A DNA stretch of 9,211 nt. Origin: Candidatus Calidifonticultor daggyaiensis. GTDB taxonomy: Bacteria > Actinomycetota > Humimicrobiia > Humimicrobiales > Humimicrobiaceae. The translations under genes and the position numbers were made by a program. Below are positions 1 to 7,405 of the stretch, in pieces (position 1 is the stretch's first letter; every line of letters starts with the position of its first letter). The notes beneath the pieces were generated by a model. The model had not been told where the DNA came from. It saw only the letters and a list, made by a program, of their open reading frames with translations, and ran no database searches. The stretch covers positions 1 through 9,211 of the forward strand of contig JACVJA010000037.1 in assembly GCA_015661035.1 (NCBI GenBank), in the 5' to 3' direction.

Positions 1-1725
1 AGTTATTCTATCAAAATTGTCAATAAATTCATCTCTATTAACTTTACCTACTGATTGTGTAAATATTTCTGGTGATGCGATTTCAGGAAAATCTTTTAAC
101 TTAAATTCTGGATTTTTAACTAAATCTTTACCTATAACGGTATATATTCCATCAGGTTGTGTAGTATTTAATTCAAGTGCTATTTCCATATTTGTTGCTA
201 TCATCTTATTATTTTTTACAGCAACATTGTTTTGAAGAATAGGCAAAGGATGTTTTTTAGGAATGAATGATTTTATTGAATCTACTGGTGATACTATTTT
301 AGTTTTTTTAACTGGTTCAGGAACTTCTGGTGTGGGAGTTGGTTCAGGTGCAGGTTCGGGTGCAGGTGTAGGTGGAGGAACAGAAGGTTCTATAATTTTT
401 AATTTTCCAGAAGGTAAAATACTTGCTTTTGTTGCTGGTATTTTTTCAGCAAGGATTTTATGAGCAGTTTCAGGTAACATTCGGTTAATTTGGCTTTCTG
501 TATATCCCAATGCTTCTAATTCTGGTATTCTTGTTGTTGGAAAAGTAACAGTAGGAACTGGTTCTGCTGGAGGAATTTCTGGTGGAGCAGGTGGTGGTGG
601 AACCTCGGGTATAGGTGGAACTTTAGCAATAGCGGTTGGTAAAGGTTTTGTTATTGCTCTTACTGGTTCTTCAATTGGTATTCCTAACTGACGCATAAGA
701 GCAATTGCTTCTTTTTTAGGATGCAAAGGAATATCATATTCAGGTTTTGGACTAAAGGCCTGATGTTCTCTCAGCCATTGGTCATATCTCATTTCTTCTG
801 CTTTTGAAATTTTAGGAAATTTAGTAGGTATTTGTGCTTGTCTTATTTTCAAATATCGTTCCATTTCTCTTTCTAATGTAGTGCCTTTAATAAATTCTTT
901 AATAGGAATCTCTATTTTTTCTCCTCTTGTCCATCTTTCAAAATCCTCATCGGTATACCCTGCCTGTCTTAATTTTATTTCAAATTCACGAATAGAGCGT
1001 TTAAGTAATCCTGCTTTTGCTAAATTACTTAAAGCACCAAGTAATGCTATTTCACCCACAACTTCACCAATATTTGAACCAATTTTAAGTAAAGTCGGGG
1101 TTTCATCAGGCAATAATTCAGTTAACATTCTTGCTTCAAAAGGAGACCATTTTTCTCGTTTTATTAAAGGAACTATGACATTTCTAAATTGTGAAAATGC
1201 TTCAAATCCTAATGCTAAATAAGGATGAACAAAAGCGAGAGCTATTCTTGGTGAACGGGTTATCATTCCTGTTAGTCTTTTTTGACTTTCTTGTAATTCT
1301 TTTAATCCTTGTTCACCATAAATGCCTTTCAACATATTATCTGTAAATCGTAAAAAATTTAATCTTTCTGCTTCTTTTTGAACTTCTAAATTTAATCTTT
1401 CTTGATATTCTCTTTCAGCTTCTGTTAAAGGTCGTGGTGGTGTATAAGGTAAAATTTCTGGTGGTCTTGGAATAGGTCTAACTGGAGACCAAGCTAACGG
1501 TGGGGTAAAAGGAACCTGAGGAAGGCCAACTACTGGACTTGGTGCTCTGGGTTCAGGAGGTTTGGTAGGTTCTCTTGGAATACCTCTTAATGCACGGATA
1601 AAATCAAAAGGACGGTATCCTCCTTCAAGTAGTTTGCGTGAAATTGTTGTTGGTGAGATACCACGACGAATATTTTCTACAACCCAATCGTAAACTTGTT
1701 CTTTTGTAACTTCTTTTTTTGGCAT
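1..1725 (-). CDS. Large proline-rich multidomain phage protein with a sliding-clamp-like C-terminal region (partial, C-terminus beyond left edge)
   Basis: This is an open frame of 575 codons from ATG at 1725 to base 1, with no stop in the window. The start follows the TGA of the preceding gene by nine bases, and a GGAAG sequence lies upstream. Visible parts in order: a short helical segment (about 8-48); a Pro-rich stretch (51-100); a charged helical region (101-150); two Gly/Ala-rich hydrophobic helices that could touch membrane (about 156-180 and 216-241); a helical region (245-350); Pro-rich linkers (about 361-393 and 446-472); and, from about 482, a segment with HPLPIL, KMIATNMEIALEL, DGIYTV and DFPEI. 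That order resembles domain 1 of DnaN-type beta clamps running into domain 2 at VNRDEFIDNF. A GY-containing helical motif recurs at about 31, 251 and 401. The multidomain, Pro-linked build suits a phage polyvalent or ejection-type protein. The overall function is not recognised and the clamp call is a resemblance by eye. Confidence 0.85.
   Translation of the reverse strand, partial: MPKKEVTKEQVYDWVVENIRRGISPTTISRKLLEGGYRPFDFIRALRGIPREPTKPPEPRAPSPVVGLPQVPFTPPLAWSPVRPIPRPPEILPYTPPRPLTEAEREYQERLNLEVQKEAERLNFLRFTDNMLKGIYGEQGLKELQESQKRLTGMITRSPRIALAFVHPYLALGFEAFSQFRNVIVPLIKREKWSPFEARMLTELLPDETPTLLKIGSNIGEVVGEIALLGALSNLAKAGLLKRSIREFEIKLRQAGYTDEDFERWTRGEKIEIPIKEFIKGTTLEREMERYLKIRQAQIPTKFPKISKAEEMRYDQWLREHQAFSPKPEYDIPLHPKKEAIALMRQLGIPIEEPVRAITKPLPTAIAKVPPIPEVPPPPAPPEIPPAEPVPTVTFPTTRIPELEALGYTESQINRMLPETAHKILAEKIPATKASILPSGKLKIIEPSVPPPTPAPEPAPEPTPTPEVPEPVKKTKIVSPVDSIKSFIPKKHPLPILQNNVAVKNNKMIATNMEIALELNTTQPDGIYTVIGKDLVKNPEFKLKDFPEIASPEIFTQSVGKVNRDEFIDNFDRIT
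341..376 (-). repeat. Three degenerate 12-bp tandem repeats encoding a Pro-Thr/Ala-Pro-Glu linker
   Basis: On the plus strand, three consecutive 12-base units start at 341, 353 and 365 and share the pattern GGTKYRGGTGSA. Read on the minus strand inside the large protein they give a PAPEP-type linker (about residues 450-461). The repeat explains the glycine-rich shadow reading on the plus strand. It probably arose by slippage and acts as a flexible spacer between the helical part and the clamp-like part. Confidence 0.7.
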
Positions 1726-1734
1726 TTTTTATTA

Positions 1735-2550
1735 TCATTCTTCCCACGGTGGTTTTGTTAATCTTTTTTCCTCTTCTTCTATTTCTGTTGTTATCGGAGG
1801 AATATAAGGACTTATAGGAGCAACAGGAACAACTCGTTGTATTTCTTCATATCCCCAAGGTATAAATCCAAAAAGTTTACGAGTTATTTGTTCTTTTCGT
1901 ATTTCCCATTGTTCTGGTGGTATTCTTTTACCTTCTTCAGCTGACCTGCGATATGCTGAAATTTGTGATACTAATGTTTGATACCGTAATAATCTCTCGG
2001 GTTCTACGGGAACCGTTCCATAGGTTGTTTCAGTAGGAAATTCTGCTTTTAATTCTTTTTCTGCCATCTTTTGTAATCTTTCCATTTCTTTTATAAAATC
2101 TTGTTGAGATTTTGCTTTTTCTAACCCACGACGAATTTCACCACGCAATTGTTCTACTTGTAATCTTGTTTGTGCTTGTAATTGTGCTTGATAAACTCCT
2201 GGTAAACGCTGTAATAATTGTGAAGTATATTGTAATTCTGGTCTTTCATATACTCCTGCTGGTATAGATGGTAATTGAGGAATAAATGACCGAGCAAAAC
2301 TTGACCACAATTCTGCTAATGGTGCTGACAAAACCGCAGTTCTTTTTTCTCTTTCCAGCATTAGTTTATGTGCTGCTTGTGCTTCTTGTAATTCTTTTCT
2401 TGCTTTTTCTTGACGCAACGCTTCTTGTATTGCTAAATATGTTGGAACAAAACCAGAAACAAAACTTACTGCTGGTGAAGTAACAGGAACAGATGAATTA
2501 GCAGATTGTTGTCTTCTTAATATTTTAATTAAATCATCTCTTTCTGGCAT
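1735..2550 (-). CDS. Coiled-coil virion-associated protein of unknown function
   Basis: This 271-residue protein starts at ATG 2550, preceded by a good SD (GAGGAA, eight bases upstream). No family is recognised. Residues about 40-70 and 120-170 are Gln/Glu/Lys/Arg-rich helices with heptad-like leucines, so coiled coils are likely. The middle (about 88-100) is Pro-rich (FIPQLPSIPAGVY). The C-terminus has a Pro/aromatic patch (FIPWGYEE at about 228-235), a PVAPISPYIPP stretch and an acidic tail (EIEEEEKR). There is no signal peptide or clear transmembrane segment. It ends nine bases before the large proline-rich protein and begins one base after the preceding stop, so it is translationally packed with its neighbours. 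By position and composition it may be an internal virion or ejection-type protein. This is inference only; a chaperone or scaffold role is equally open. Confidence 0.85.
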   Translation of the reverse strand: MPERDDLIKILRRQQSANSSVPVTSPAVSFVSGFVPTYLAIQEALRQEKARKELQEAQAAHKLMLEREKRTAVLSAPLAELWSSFARSFIPQLPSIPAGVYERPELQYTSQLLQRLPGVYQAQLQAQTRLQVEQLRGEIRRGLEKAKSQQDFIKEMERLQKMAEKELKAEFPTETTYGTVPVEPERLLRYQTLVSQISAYRRSAEEGKRIPPEQWEIRKEQITRKLFGFIPWGYEEIQRVVPVAPISPYIPPITTEIEEEEKRLTKPPWEE

Positions 2551-2551
2551 T

Positions 2552-2824
2552 TTATAGTTTCCTCGTTATATATGATATAAATTCCTGTGGACTAATATCA
2601 TAATCTAAACTTCTAAAATATGCATAAATCATCCGCATAGCATTTTGTAAAATTTGATTCGCTTCTTCTAAACTTTTAGGCCTATTTTCCATAAGTGTTC
2701 TCTTCAAAATATATTCTCCTTCCAATAATGCTTCATCTCTACTCACTTTTTTAGTTTTCCCTTCTTTCGGTTTTTGTTGGTCTATTTTTTGTCTTAATTC
2801 TTTAACAATAATATCTTCTGCCAT
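2552..2824 (-). CDS. Small helical phage protein of unknown function
   Basis: This 90-residue protein starts MAEDIIVKEL at ATG 2824. The upstream stop and this start overlap as TAATG, which suggests termination-reinitiation. An AAGGAG sequence lies about 13 bases before the ATG, rather far for independent initiation. The same frame stays open to an ATG at 3004, but that extension runs antiparallel in sense to nothing useful: it overlaps the 231-residue gene and encodes a Thr/Asn-rich sequence unlike a real N-terminus, so the internal ATG is preferred. The first 30 residues are Lys-rich and probably disordered. The remainder (about 29-90) is predicted helical with aromatic positions (YAYFRSLDYD) and ends FISYITRKL. 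No family is recognised. It sits between two coiled-coil proteins and may partner them. Confidence 0.85.
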   Translation of the reverse strand: MAEDIIVKELRQKIDQQKPKEGKTKKVSRDEALLEGEYILKRTLMENRPKSLEEANQILQNAMRMIYAYFRSLDYDISPQEFISYITRKL

Positions 2825-3519
2825 TATGGTGTTATAGCTCCTTGTGTTTCTCTTAAAGTTTCTAAAAGATATTGTCTTGGTCCTTGTGGTATTAAACTTA
2901 AACCTGGTGGCAAAAATGTTGATGTCGGTGTAGGTGTCGGTGTCGGCATTTGTGCAAGTGAATAAGCAAGTAACGGTGCTAAACCACCAAGTAACTGTCC
3001 CCAAATTGCTTGTTGTTGAAATGGTAATAAATACTGTGCTTCTCTTGCTTGTTCATAAGGGGAATAAGCCGCACCCATCATTCCAGCAAGAAATTGTCCC
3101 CTTTGTCGTTCTCTTTCTAACCTTGCCTGTCTTTCTGCTAACAATCTTTCTAATTCAAGCCCTCGCCTTGCTTCACCTATTGTTCTCAATCTTTCTTGCT
3201 CTAATCTACCTAATGGATATTCAGCAATACCAGAACCACTCACTCCACGTGCTTGTAATTCTTCAAGTAATCTCGGTCGGATTTCTGCAAGTTGCCTTGA
3301 AAGTGTTTCTTCTATACCACGCATTGCTGTCTCAATCGCTTCTGGTGGATAAGTAACTATTGGTGATTGTAAAAATCTTTGATATTCTTCAAGCCATTTT
3401 CGGTATTCTTTTTCTCGTGCTTCCCGTTCTTCACGAACAAGTCGCCGTCTTTCTGGTGCTCCCCAGATTGCTTCATAACCTATACTTGCTGCTGTTGTTA
3501 AAAGTGGAATCCACCACAT
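2824..3519 (-). CDS. Coiled-coil protein with N-terminal hydrophobic segment, candidate internal virion/ejection protein
   Basis: This 231-residue protein starts at ATG 3519 with an excellent SD (AAGGAG, five bases upstream). The N-terminus (MWWIPLLTTAASIGYEAIWG) is hydrophobic and followed by Arg/Glu-rich helix, so it could be a membrane anchor or membrane-insertion helix. Residues about 22-50 and 60-143 are strongly charged coiled coil with a central break (RGVSGSGIAEYP at about 91-102). Next comes a Gly/Ala/Leu hydrophobic segment (about 165-190), a PTPTPTPTS linker (192-200) and a Pro-rich C-terminus. The coil with an SGSG break and hydrophobic ends resembles the general make-up of phage internal or ejection proteins, but no specific family is claimed. 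The stop overlaps the next start by one base (TAATG). Confidence 0.85.
   Translation of the reverse strand: MWWIPLLTTAASIGYEAIWGAPERRRLVREEREAREKEYRKWLEEYQRFLQSPIVTYPPEAIETAMRGIEETLSRQLAEIRPRLLEELQARGVSGSGIAEYPLGRLEQERLRTIGEARRGLELERLLAERQARLERERQRGQFLAGMMGAAYSPYEQAREAQYLLPFQQQAIWGQLLGGLAPLLAYSLAQMPTPTPTPTSTFLPPGLSLIPQGPRQYLLETLRETQGAITP
2923..2946 (-). repeat. Four tandem hexamers (TGTCGG/TGTAGG) encoding a Pro-Thr tract
   Basis: Four head-to-tail 6-bp units occur on the plus strand, three identical and one with a single change. On the minus strand they encode alternating Thr-Pro in the C-terminal linker of the 231-residue protein. Because the unit is two codons, gain or loss of a unit would change linker length without breaking the frame. 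Confidence 0.8.
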
Positions 3520-3524
3520 ATTTA

Positions 3525-3530
3525 CTCCTT
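3525..3530 (-). promoter_or_regulatory. Strong ribosome binding site for the 231-residue coiled-coil gene
   Basis: An AAGGAG hexamer lies five bases before ATG 3519 and its first base is shared with the TAA stop of the preceding 67-residue gene. It fixes the start of the 231-residue protein and suggests independent, strong initiation within the operon. Confidence 0.75.
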
Positions 3531-3733
3531 TATGTTAAATTAACATATCTTAAAACACCATTTATTTTCACATATAATCTTCTTGTGGTTCCATCATCAA
3601 AGAAAAATATTTCTCCTTCTCTAATTTCTTTAACATTTGGTATAGTTCTATATACCCTACCGATACGTTGCATATTATCATATATATCCCTGAAATTCTC
3701 ATTTATCATTACATCATCTATTTGATGTTTCAT
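3530..3733 (-). CDS. Small beta-rich phage protein, probably tail-associated
   Basis: This 67-residue protein starts at ATG 3733. The start overlaps the stop of the long tail protein as ATGA (four bases), and a GAGG sequence lies about ten bases upstream. The N-terminal third is helical (NENFRDIYDNMQRIGRVY). The remainder alternates hydrophobic and polar residues with EGEIFFFDDGTTRRLYVKINGVLRYV at about 39-64, which reads as two or three antiparallel strands. The RLYVKINGVLRYV ending is of a kind often seen in small phage proteins encoded next to tail genes; this is general recollection, not a database match. Tight coupling to the tail nozzle-like gene suggests it is made in proportion to it. 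Function unknown. Confidence 0.85.
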   Translation of the reverse strand: MKHQIDDVMINENFRDIYDNMQRIGRVYRTIPNVKEIREGEIFFFDDGTTRRLYVKINGVLRYVNLT

Positions 3734-6700
3734 TGTATCTGCCTCAATGGTAAAACTTGATAATAAATTTCTGCACCTTTAACCCACATTTGTTCATTTA
3801 ATTTATTGTTTCTAAATTTCAATCTAAAATATTTACCATAAAAACCAGCACTAACTGGCAATCGCTTTGTATAAACTCCATCTTTGGTAATAAAAATAGT
3901 TTTTGTGGTTTCTGGTTCGTTATCAAAACAAAAACTAACATCTAATTGGTAGTCTTCATTTCTATCTGCATCTATCCATAAATTTCTTATACGCTTTAAA
4001 TTATTCGCTAACATAAAAGACAAATTTTTAGTCACAAAATATGCATCAATAGGTAAAGTATCATCGTTATTTCCAGTAAATAACCACAGCAACTTTCCTT
4101 CTTTTGATGAACCAGCATAAATATCAACAGCACTACGACTAAATACTGCTGATACATCTATTCCTCTAAATAATGTCCAAGTATTATTTTTATCCAATAC
4201 AATAATTAAATTATTATAATTTTTCCCATATTCAGCACAAAATAAATAATATCTATCATTATCGGTCCCAGCAATAGCTTCCTGTATTATCATTACTGGA
4301 TAATAAGTAATATTAACCTGGTCAATTTTTGGTGTTCTTGTAGCATCTGTTGTTGATAATTCAAGTCTATATTGTATCCAATGATGAGATACTGGGATAA
4401 CTCCAGCCAAACTTTGTCCTTTTGATACTGTTTGCCAGGAAGCAGTATCTAAACCTGCTTCTGTCTCAGCACTTCTTATTTTTGCAACTAAATTGGTATT
4501 TGTTGGAATTTCTGCTACCCAATCAATTGCTCCCCAACCAAGAATATCACCAACATTATATTTTTTACTAACATAATTACCGCTTGATAAATAGTTGCCC
4601 ATACCACCTATAATGTAATCAATATATACCCAATTGTAAGTTGCATCTAATCCTCGTTTATATTTTACAGTAAAACTTGAACCAACAACAAAACTTTGTT
4701 TAACAACTACGTGGTCTTTCTTATTTTCAGCATTATAAGTGAGAAGTTCAAATCTTAATACTAAATCTTGCCCATATTTTGATGATAAATCACCAGAACT
4801 AAATTCTTGCCAAGTAGTATCATTTGTATCTACTTGAGTTGAAAATAATACATCATTTCCAAGAAAAATAGCGAAATGTCTGGCATTAGGTTGTCCAGCA
4901 CCACAACGTAATTTTGCCGAACGAGTTCCTGAAAATGCTGCTTCTGTTGAATATCCTGCCGATGCTCCACCTATATCATTAACCAAAATCTCAAATATCC
5001 AATTAGTATCACTTTCAAAATCATTATTTGGAATATTTTGTGCGAACCTATCTAAAACTAAATGTCCTGTATCTAAACTAACAACTTGCGTTTTTGTCCC
5101 TTCATCCCATTGTGTTTGTGTATCAGTTAACCAGGTAAGAATAGAACCAGCAGGAACACCGCCTGTATAATACTGCACGCTGACACTATTTACTATTGGT
5201 GTAGTATCTGGATTATTACTTGACATCTCAACTTTTAATTGTATCCATTTATTACCGAGATTTGTATTTTCCCATTTTAGGAACAAACTTTCACCATTTT
5301 TAACTTCTTCCCAAGCAGTATTATCAAGGTCTGTTTCCTTTTCAGCAACCCTAATATAAAACTTGACCGTATGACCGCCCGAAGCGATATAATCTGCCAG
5401 AAAATATCGCCACATACTTATAGCAGATAAAAATTGTTTTTTTGAAATCCAGGAACCTGATGAATTGAAATATTGATATAATTTATATACATAAGGAGTT
5501 TTTAAATCATCATTAGATTGTAATGTTATTTTATAACGGAAAAATCTTTTTGCTGGTATAGTAGGTATTGCATTCGGTGAAATAACTTGTTTTTGTCCTG
5601 ATGGTATACTATTCCAAGATGTCCCTGAAACATCATAAGAACCTATTTCATAAGTTATTGTCTGGCCAGAAAGTTCATAATTAGCATTAAAATTTTTCCA
5701 GATATTAAATAATCCACCACTATCTAATTCTCTTGAAATAAAATAACCAGAATTTTTATATTTTTCGTGTTTGATATATACTTCATATATTCTAAAATAT
5801 GAATATATTTTATGTTTTGTTAACCAATATTGTTTTGGATTACCATTAAATCCAAATTTTATTTCTATCTTATCACAATAATCATCGTAATATATTCGTT
5901 CAGTAATACTTAAAGAACGACCAGAATACGTATTAGTTTTAATCCGATTACCTTTTAGATAAAAAGAAATATATATTGATGCATCTGAATTTATCTCCCA
6001 ATTATCTTGCACAGAATACTCATTCTCAACTTTATAAAAATCTACATATTTGACAAAAGACAAGGGGAAATTTATATGAAAAGTAAGATGATGATTGACC
6101 CTATCATATCCTGAAACATCACCAGTCTTTTTTGCTCTAAAATATGTCGCATTATTCCCATCTATAGCCCCTGGAGGGTTATAAATATCATCACTATTAT
6201 AATCTGAATAAGAAACACTTTTATTGCTTCTTTCTACTATTTCTTTTTCAAGATATATCTTATTTGTTTCTACAACTATATTATTACTCTCTTCTCTTTG
6301 ATTAACAAAATTATCTATTGTCTTTGTTGTTGGCAATTGTAAAGTATTAAAAGCATTACCTCTTGTAGCAAGATTGGTAATTGTTCCTTCTTCAAATTCA
6401 GATGTTGTTGTTTGTGTCCATTCTGATAATTTTACTAATATCTGTTGCAGTCTATCAAGTAATGGTTGAATTTTATCACTTAATTTTGTTATTATATTAC
6501 CATTAAAACTATATATTCCATCTGAACCCAAAAATAAAAGTAAGTTTTTAAATATTGTTATTGTCCATCTATATAAACAACCAATACCTGATGGAATTTT
6601 TATAATACTATAATCAGGTGCTCTACCAGTTATAACATATATTGCTTGTTCTTTAAATACTACAAGATTGCCAAGAAAAGATTTTAAACCAGTAATGCCT

Positions 6701-7404
6701 ACTGTTCCATCGCCAGGTGAGACTGAAAGTTGATTAATACTAATCCAAGCAGAAGCGTTATATTGTTTTATTGAATTACCAGCATCGTTATAAAATCTAC
6801 TAAATCTTATCTCATCTGATAAATCAGATGTGTTTGCTATAAATAATCTATTTTGATGAATTTCAAAGTATCTGCCTTTAGGAACTTTTGGCTTAAGTGA
6901 TGTTGAGGATTCTCCATCAGGATAAGGAGTTCCCCAGGCTTCATTTGGTTCATTCGGAGCAGGTAATGTCCATAAATTTCTACCATCCCACATCATAACT
7001 CTATCATATTTGTTTGTAATCCACAAATAATTTTCAAAAGTAATAAAATCTGCTGGATATACAGCAGTCAAAGATACCAAAAAAGTCCAATTCTGTAAAT
7101 TTTGTGAATAATATACTTTACCATTACTTAACTGAACTATATGGTATTCTGAGAGGTCACTTTTTTTATAAATATAATAACGAACAATTGGTAAATTCTC
7201 TGGTAAAGTTGAAATAACTGAATATCCTTTGCGTTTAACAACAACACCTATTTCTTCATCAAACAAAACATTTTGGCAATCTTGAACTTCATTATCAGCA
7301 ATATAATCTGGTGAGGTGCTGAGATTAAGCCCTCCTGTAAAGTTTCTTAAAGAAATTGCTTGTATGTTTCTATCTGTTTGTTTTGTTATAGTTGTTGTAG
7401 GCAT
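3730..7404 (-). CDS. Long tail protein: nozzle/beta-propeller-like shell with inserted carbohydrate-binding-like modules
   Basis: This protein has 1224 residues from ATG 7404, one base after the endolysin stop (TAA-A-ATG). A TTG three codons upstream at 7413 is a possible alternative. Neither start has a clear SD, so coupling is likely. Residues about 18-320 begin NFTGGLN then a NEVQDCQN/KRKGYSV pattern, followed by blade-like repeats (FENYLWITN, VMMWDGRNLW, LGSDGIYSFNG). This is typical of podovirus-like tail nozzle or tubular proteins. The pattern resumes at about 1040-1224 (DNDRYYLFCAEYG, IIVLDKNNTWTLF, YAGSSKEGKLLWLF). In between are a discoidin-like domain (about 395-547, AIDGNNATYF), three related beta modules (about 574-646, 680-746, 956-1035; each ends TP..x..YY or similar) and a jelly-roll-like domain (about 790-934, SGTRSAKLRCG). 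The likely role is tail tip or nozzle assembly with host glycan contact. The nozzle call is by pattern, not by search. Confidence 0.85.
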   Translation of the reverse strand: MPTTTITKQTDRNIQAISLRNFTGGLNLSTSPDYIADNEVQDCQNVLFDEEIGVVVKRKGYSVISTLPENLPIVRYYIYKKSDLSEYHIVQLSNGKVYYSQNLQNWTFLVSLTAVYPADFITFENYLWITNKYDRVMMWDGRNLWTLPAPNEPNEAWGTPYPDGESSTSLKPKVPKGRYFEIHQNRLFIANTSDLSDEIRFSRFYNDAGNSIKQYNASAWISINQLSVSPGDGTVGITGLKSFLGNLVVFKEQAIYVITGRAPDYSIIKIPSGIGCLYRWTITIFKNLLLFLGSDGIYSFNGNIITKLSDKIQPLLDRLQQILVKLSEWTQTTTSEFEEGTITNLATRGNAFNTLQLPTTKTIDNFVNQREESNNIVVETNKIYLEKEIVERSNKSVSYSDYNSDDIYNPPGAIDGNNATYFRAKKTGDVSGYDRVNHHLTFHINFPLSFVKYVDFYKVENEYSVQDNWEINSDASIYISFYLKGNRIKTNTYSGRSLSITERIYYDDYCDKIEIKFGFNGNPKQYWLTKHKIYSYFRIYEVYIKHEKYKNSGYFISRELDSGGLFNIWKNFNANYELSGQTITYEIGSYDVSGTSWNSIPSGQKQVISPNAIPTIPAKRFFRYKITLQSNDDLKTPYVYKLYQYFNSSGSWISKKQFLSAISMWRYFLADYIASGGHTVKFYIRVAEKETDLDNTAWEEVKNGESLFLKWENTNLGNKWIQLKVEMSSNNPDTTPIVNSVSVQYYTGGVPAGSILTWLTDTQTQWDEGTKTQVVSLDTGHLVLDRFAQNIPNNDFESDTNWIFEILVNDIGGASAGYSTEAAFSGTRSAKLRCGAGQPNARHFAIFLGNDVLFSTQVDTNDTTWQEFSSGDLSSKYGQDLVLRFELLTYNAENKKDHVVVKQSFVVGSSFTVKYKRGLDATYNWVYIDYIIGGMGNYLSSGNYVSKKYNVGDILGWGAIDWVAEIPTNTNLVAKIRSAETEAGLDTASWQTVSKGQSLAGVIPVSHHWIQYRLELSTTDATRTPKIDQVNITYYPVMIIQEAIAGTDNDRYYLFCAEYGKNYNNLIIVLDKNNTWTLFRGIDVSAVFSRSAVDIYAGSSKEGKLLWLFTGNNDDTLPIDAYFVTKNLSFMLANNLKRIRNLWIDADRNEDYQLDVSFCFDNEPETTKTIFITKDGVYTKRLPVSAGFYGKYFRLKFRNNKLNEQMWVKGAEIYYQVLPLRQIQ

Positions 7405-7405
7405 T

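Noticed and set aside
17..1222. Plus-strand open frames at 17-235, 263-463 and 881-1222
   Set aside because: They lie opposite the continuous 575-codon minus-strand gene, have no SD, and their glycine-rich sequence is the complement of the proline-rich linker.
2825..3004. Upstream extension of the 90-residue gene to ATG 3004
   Set aside because: It would overlap the 231-residue gene by about 180 bases, reads as Thr/Asn-rich non-protein-like sequence, and the TAATG junction at 2824 marks a better start.
2286..3725. Plus-strand open frames at 2286-2483, 2934-3356 and 3360-3725
   Set aside because: Leu/Val-rich translations opposite coiled-coil genes rich in Glu/Lys/Gln codons; they are complement artefacts without ribosome binding sites.
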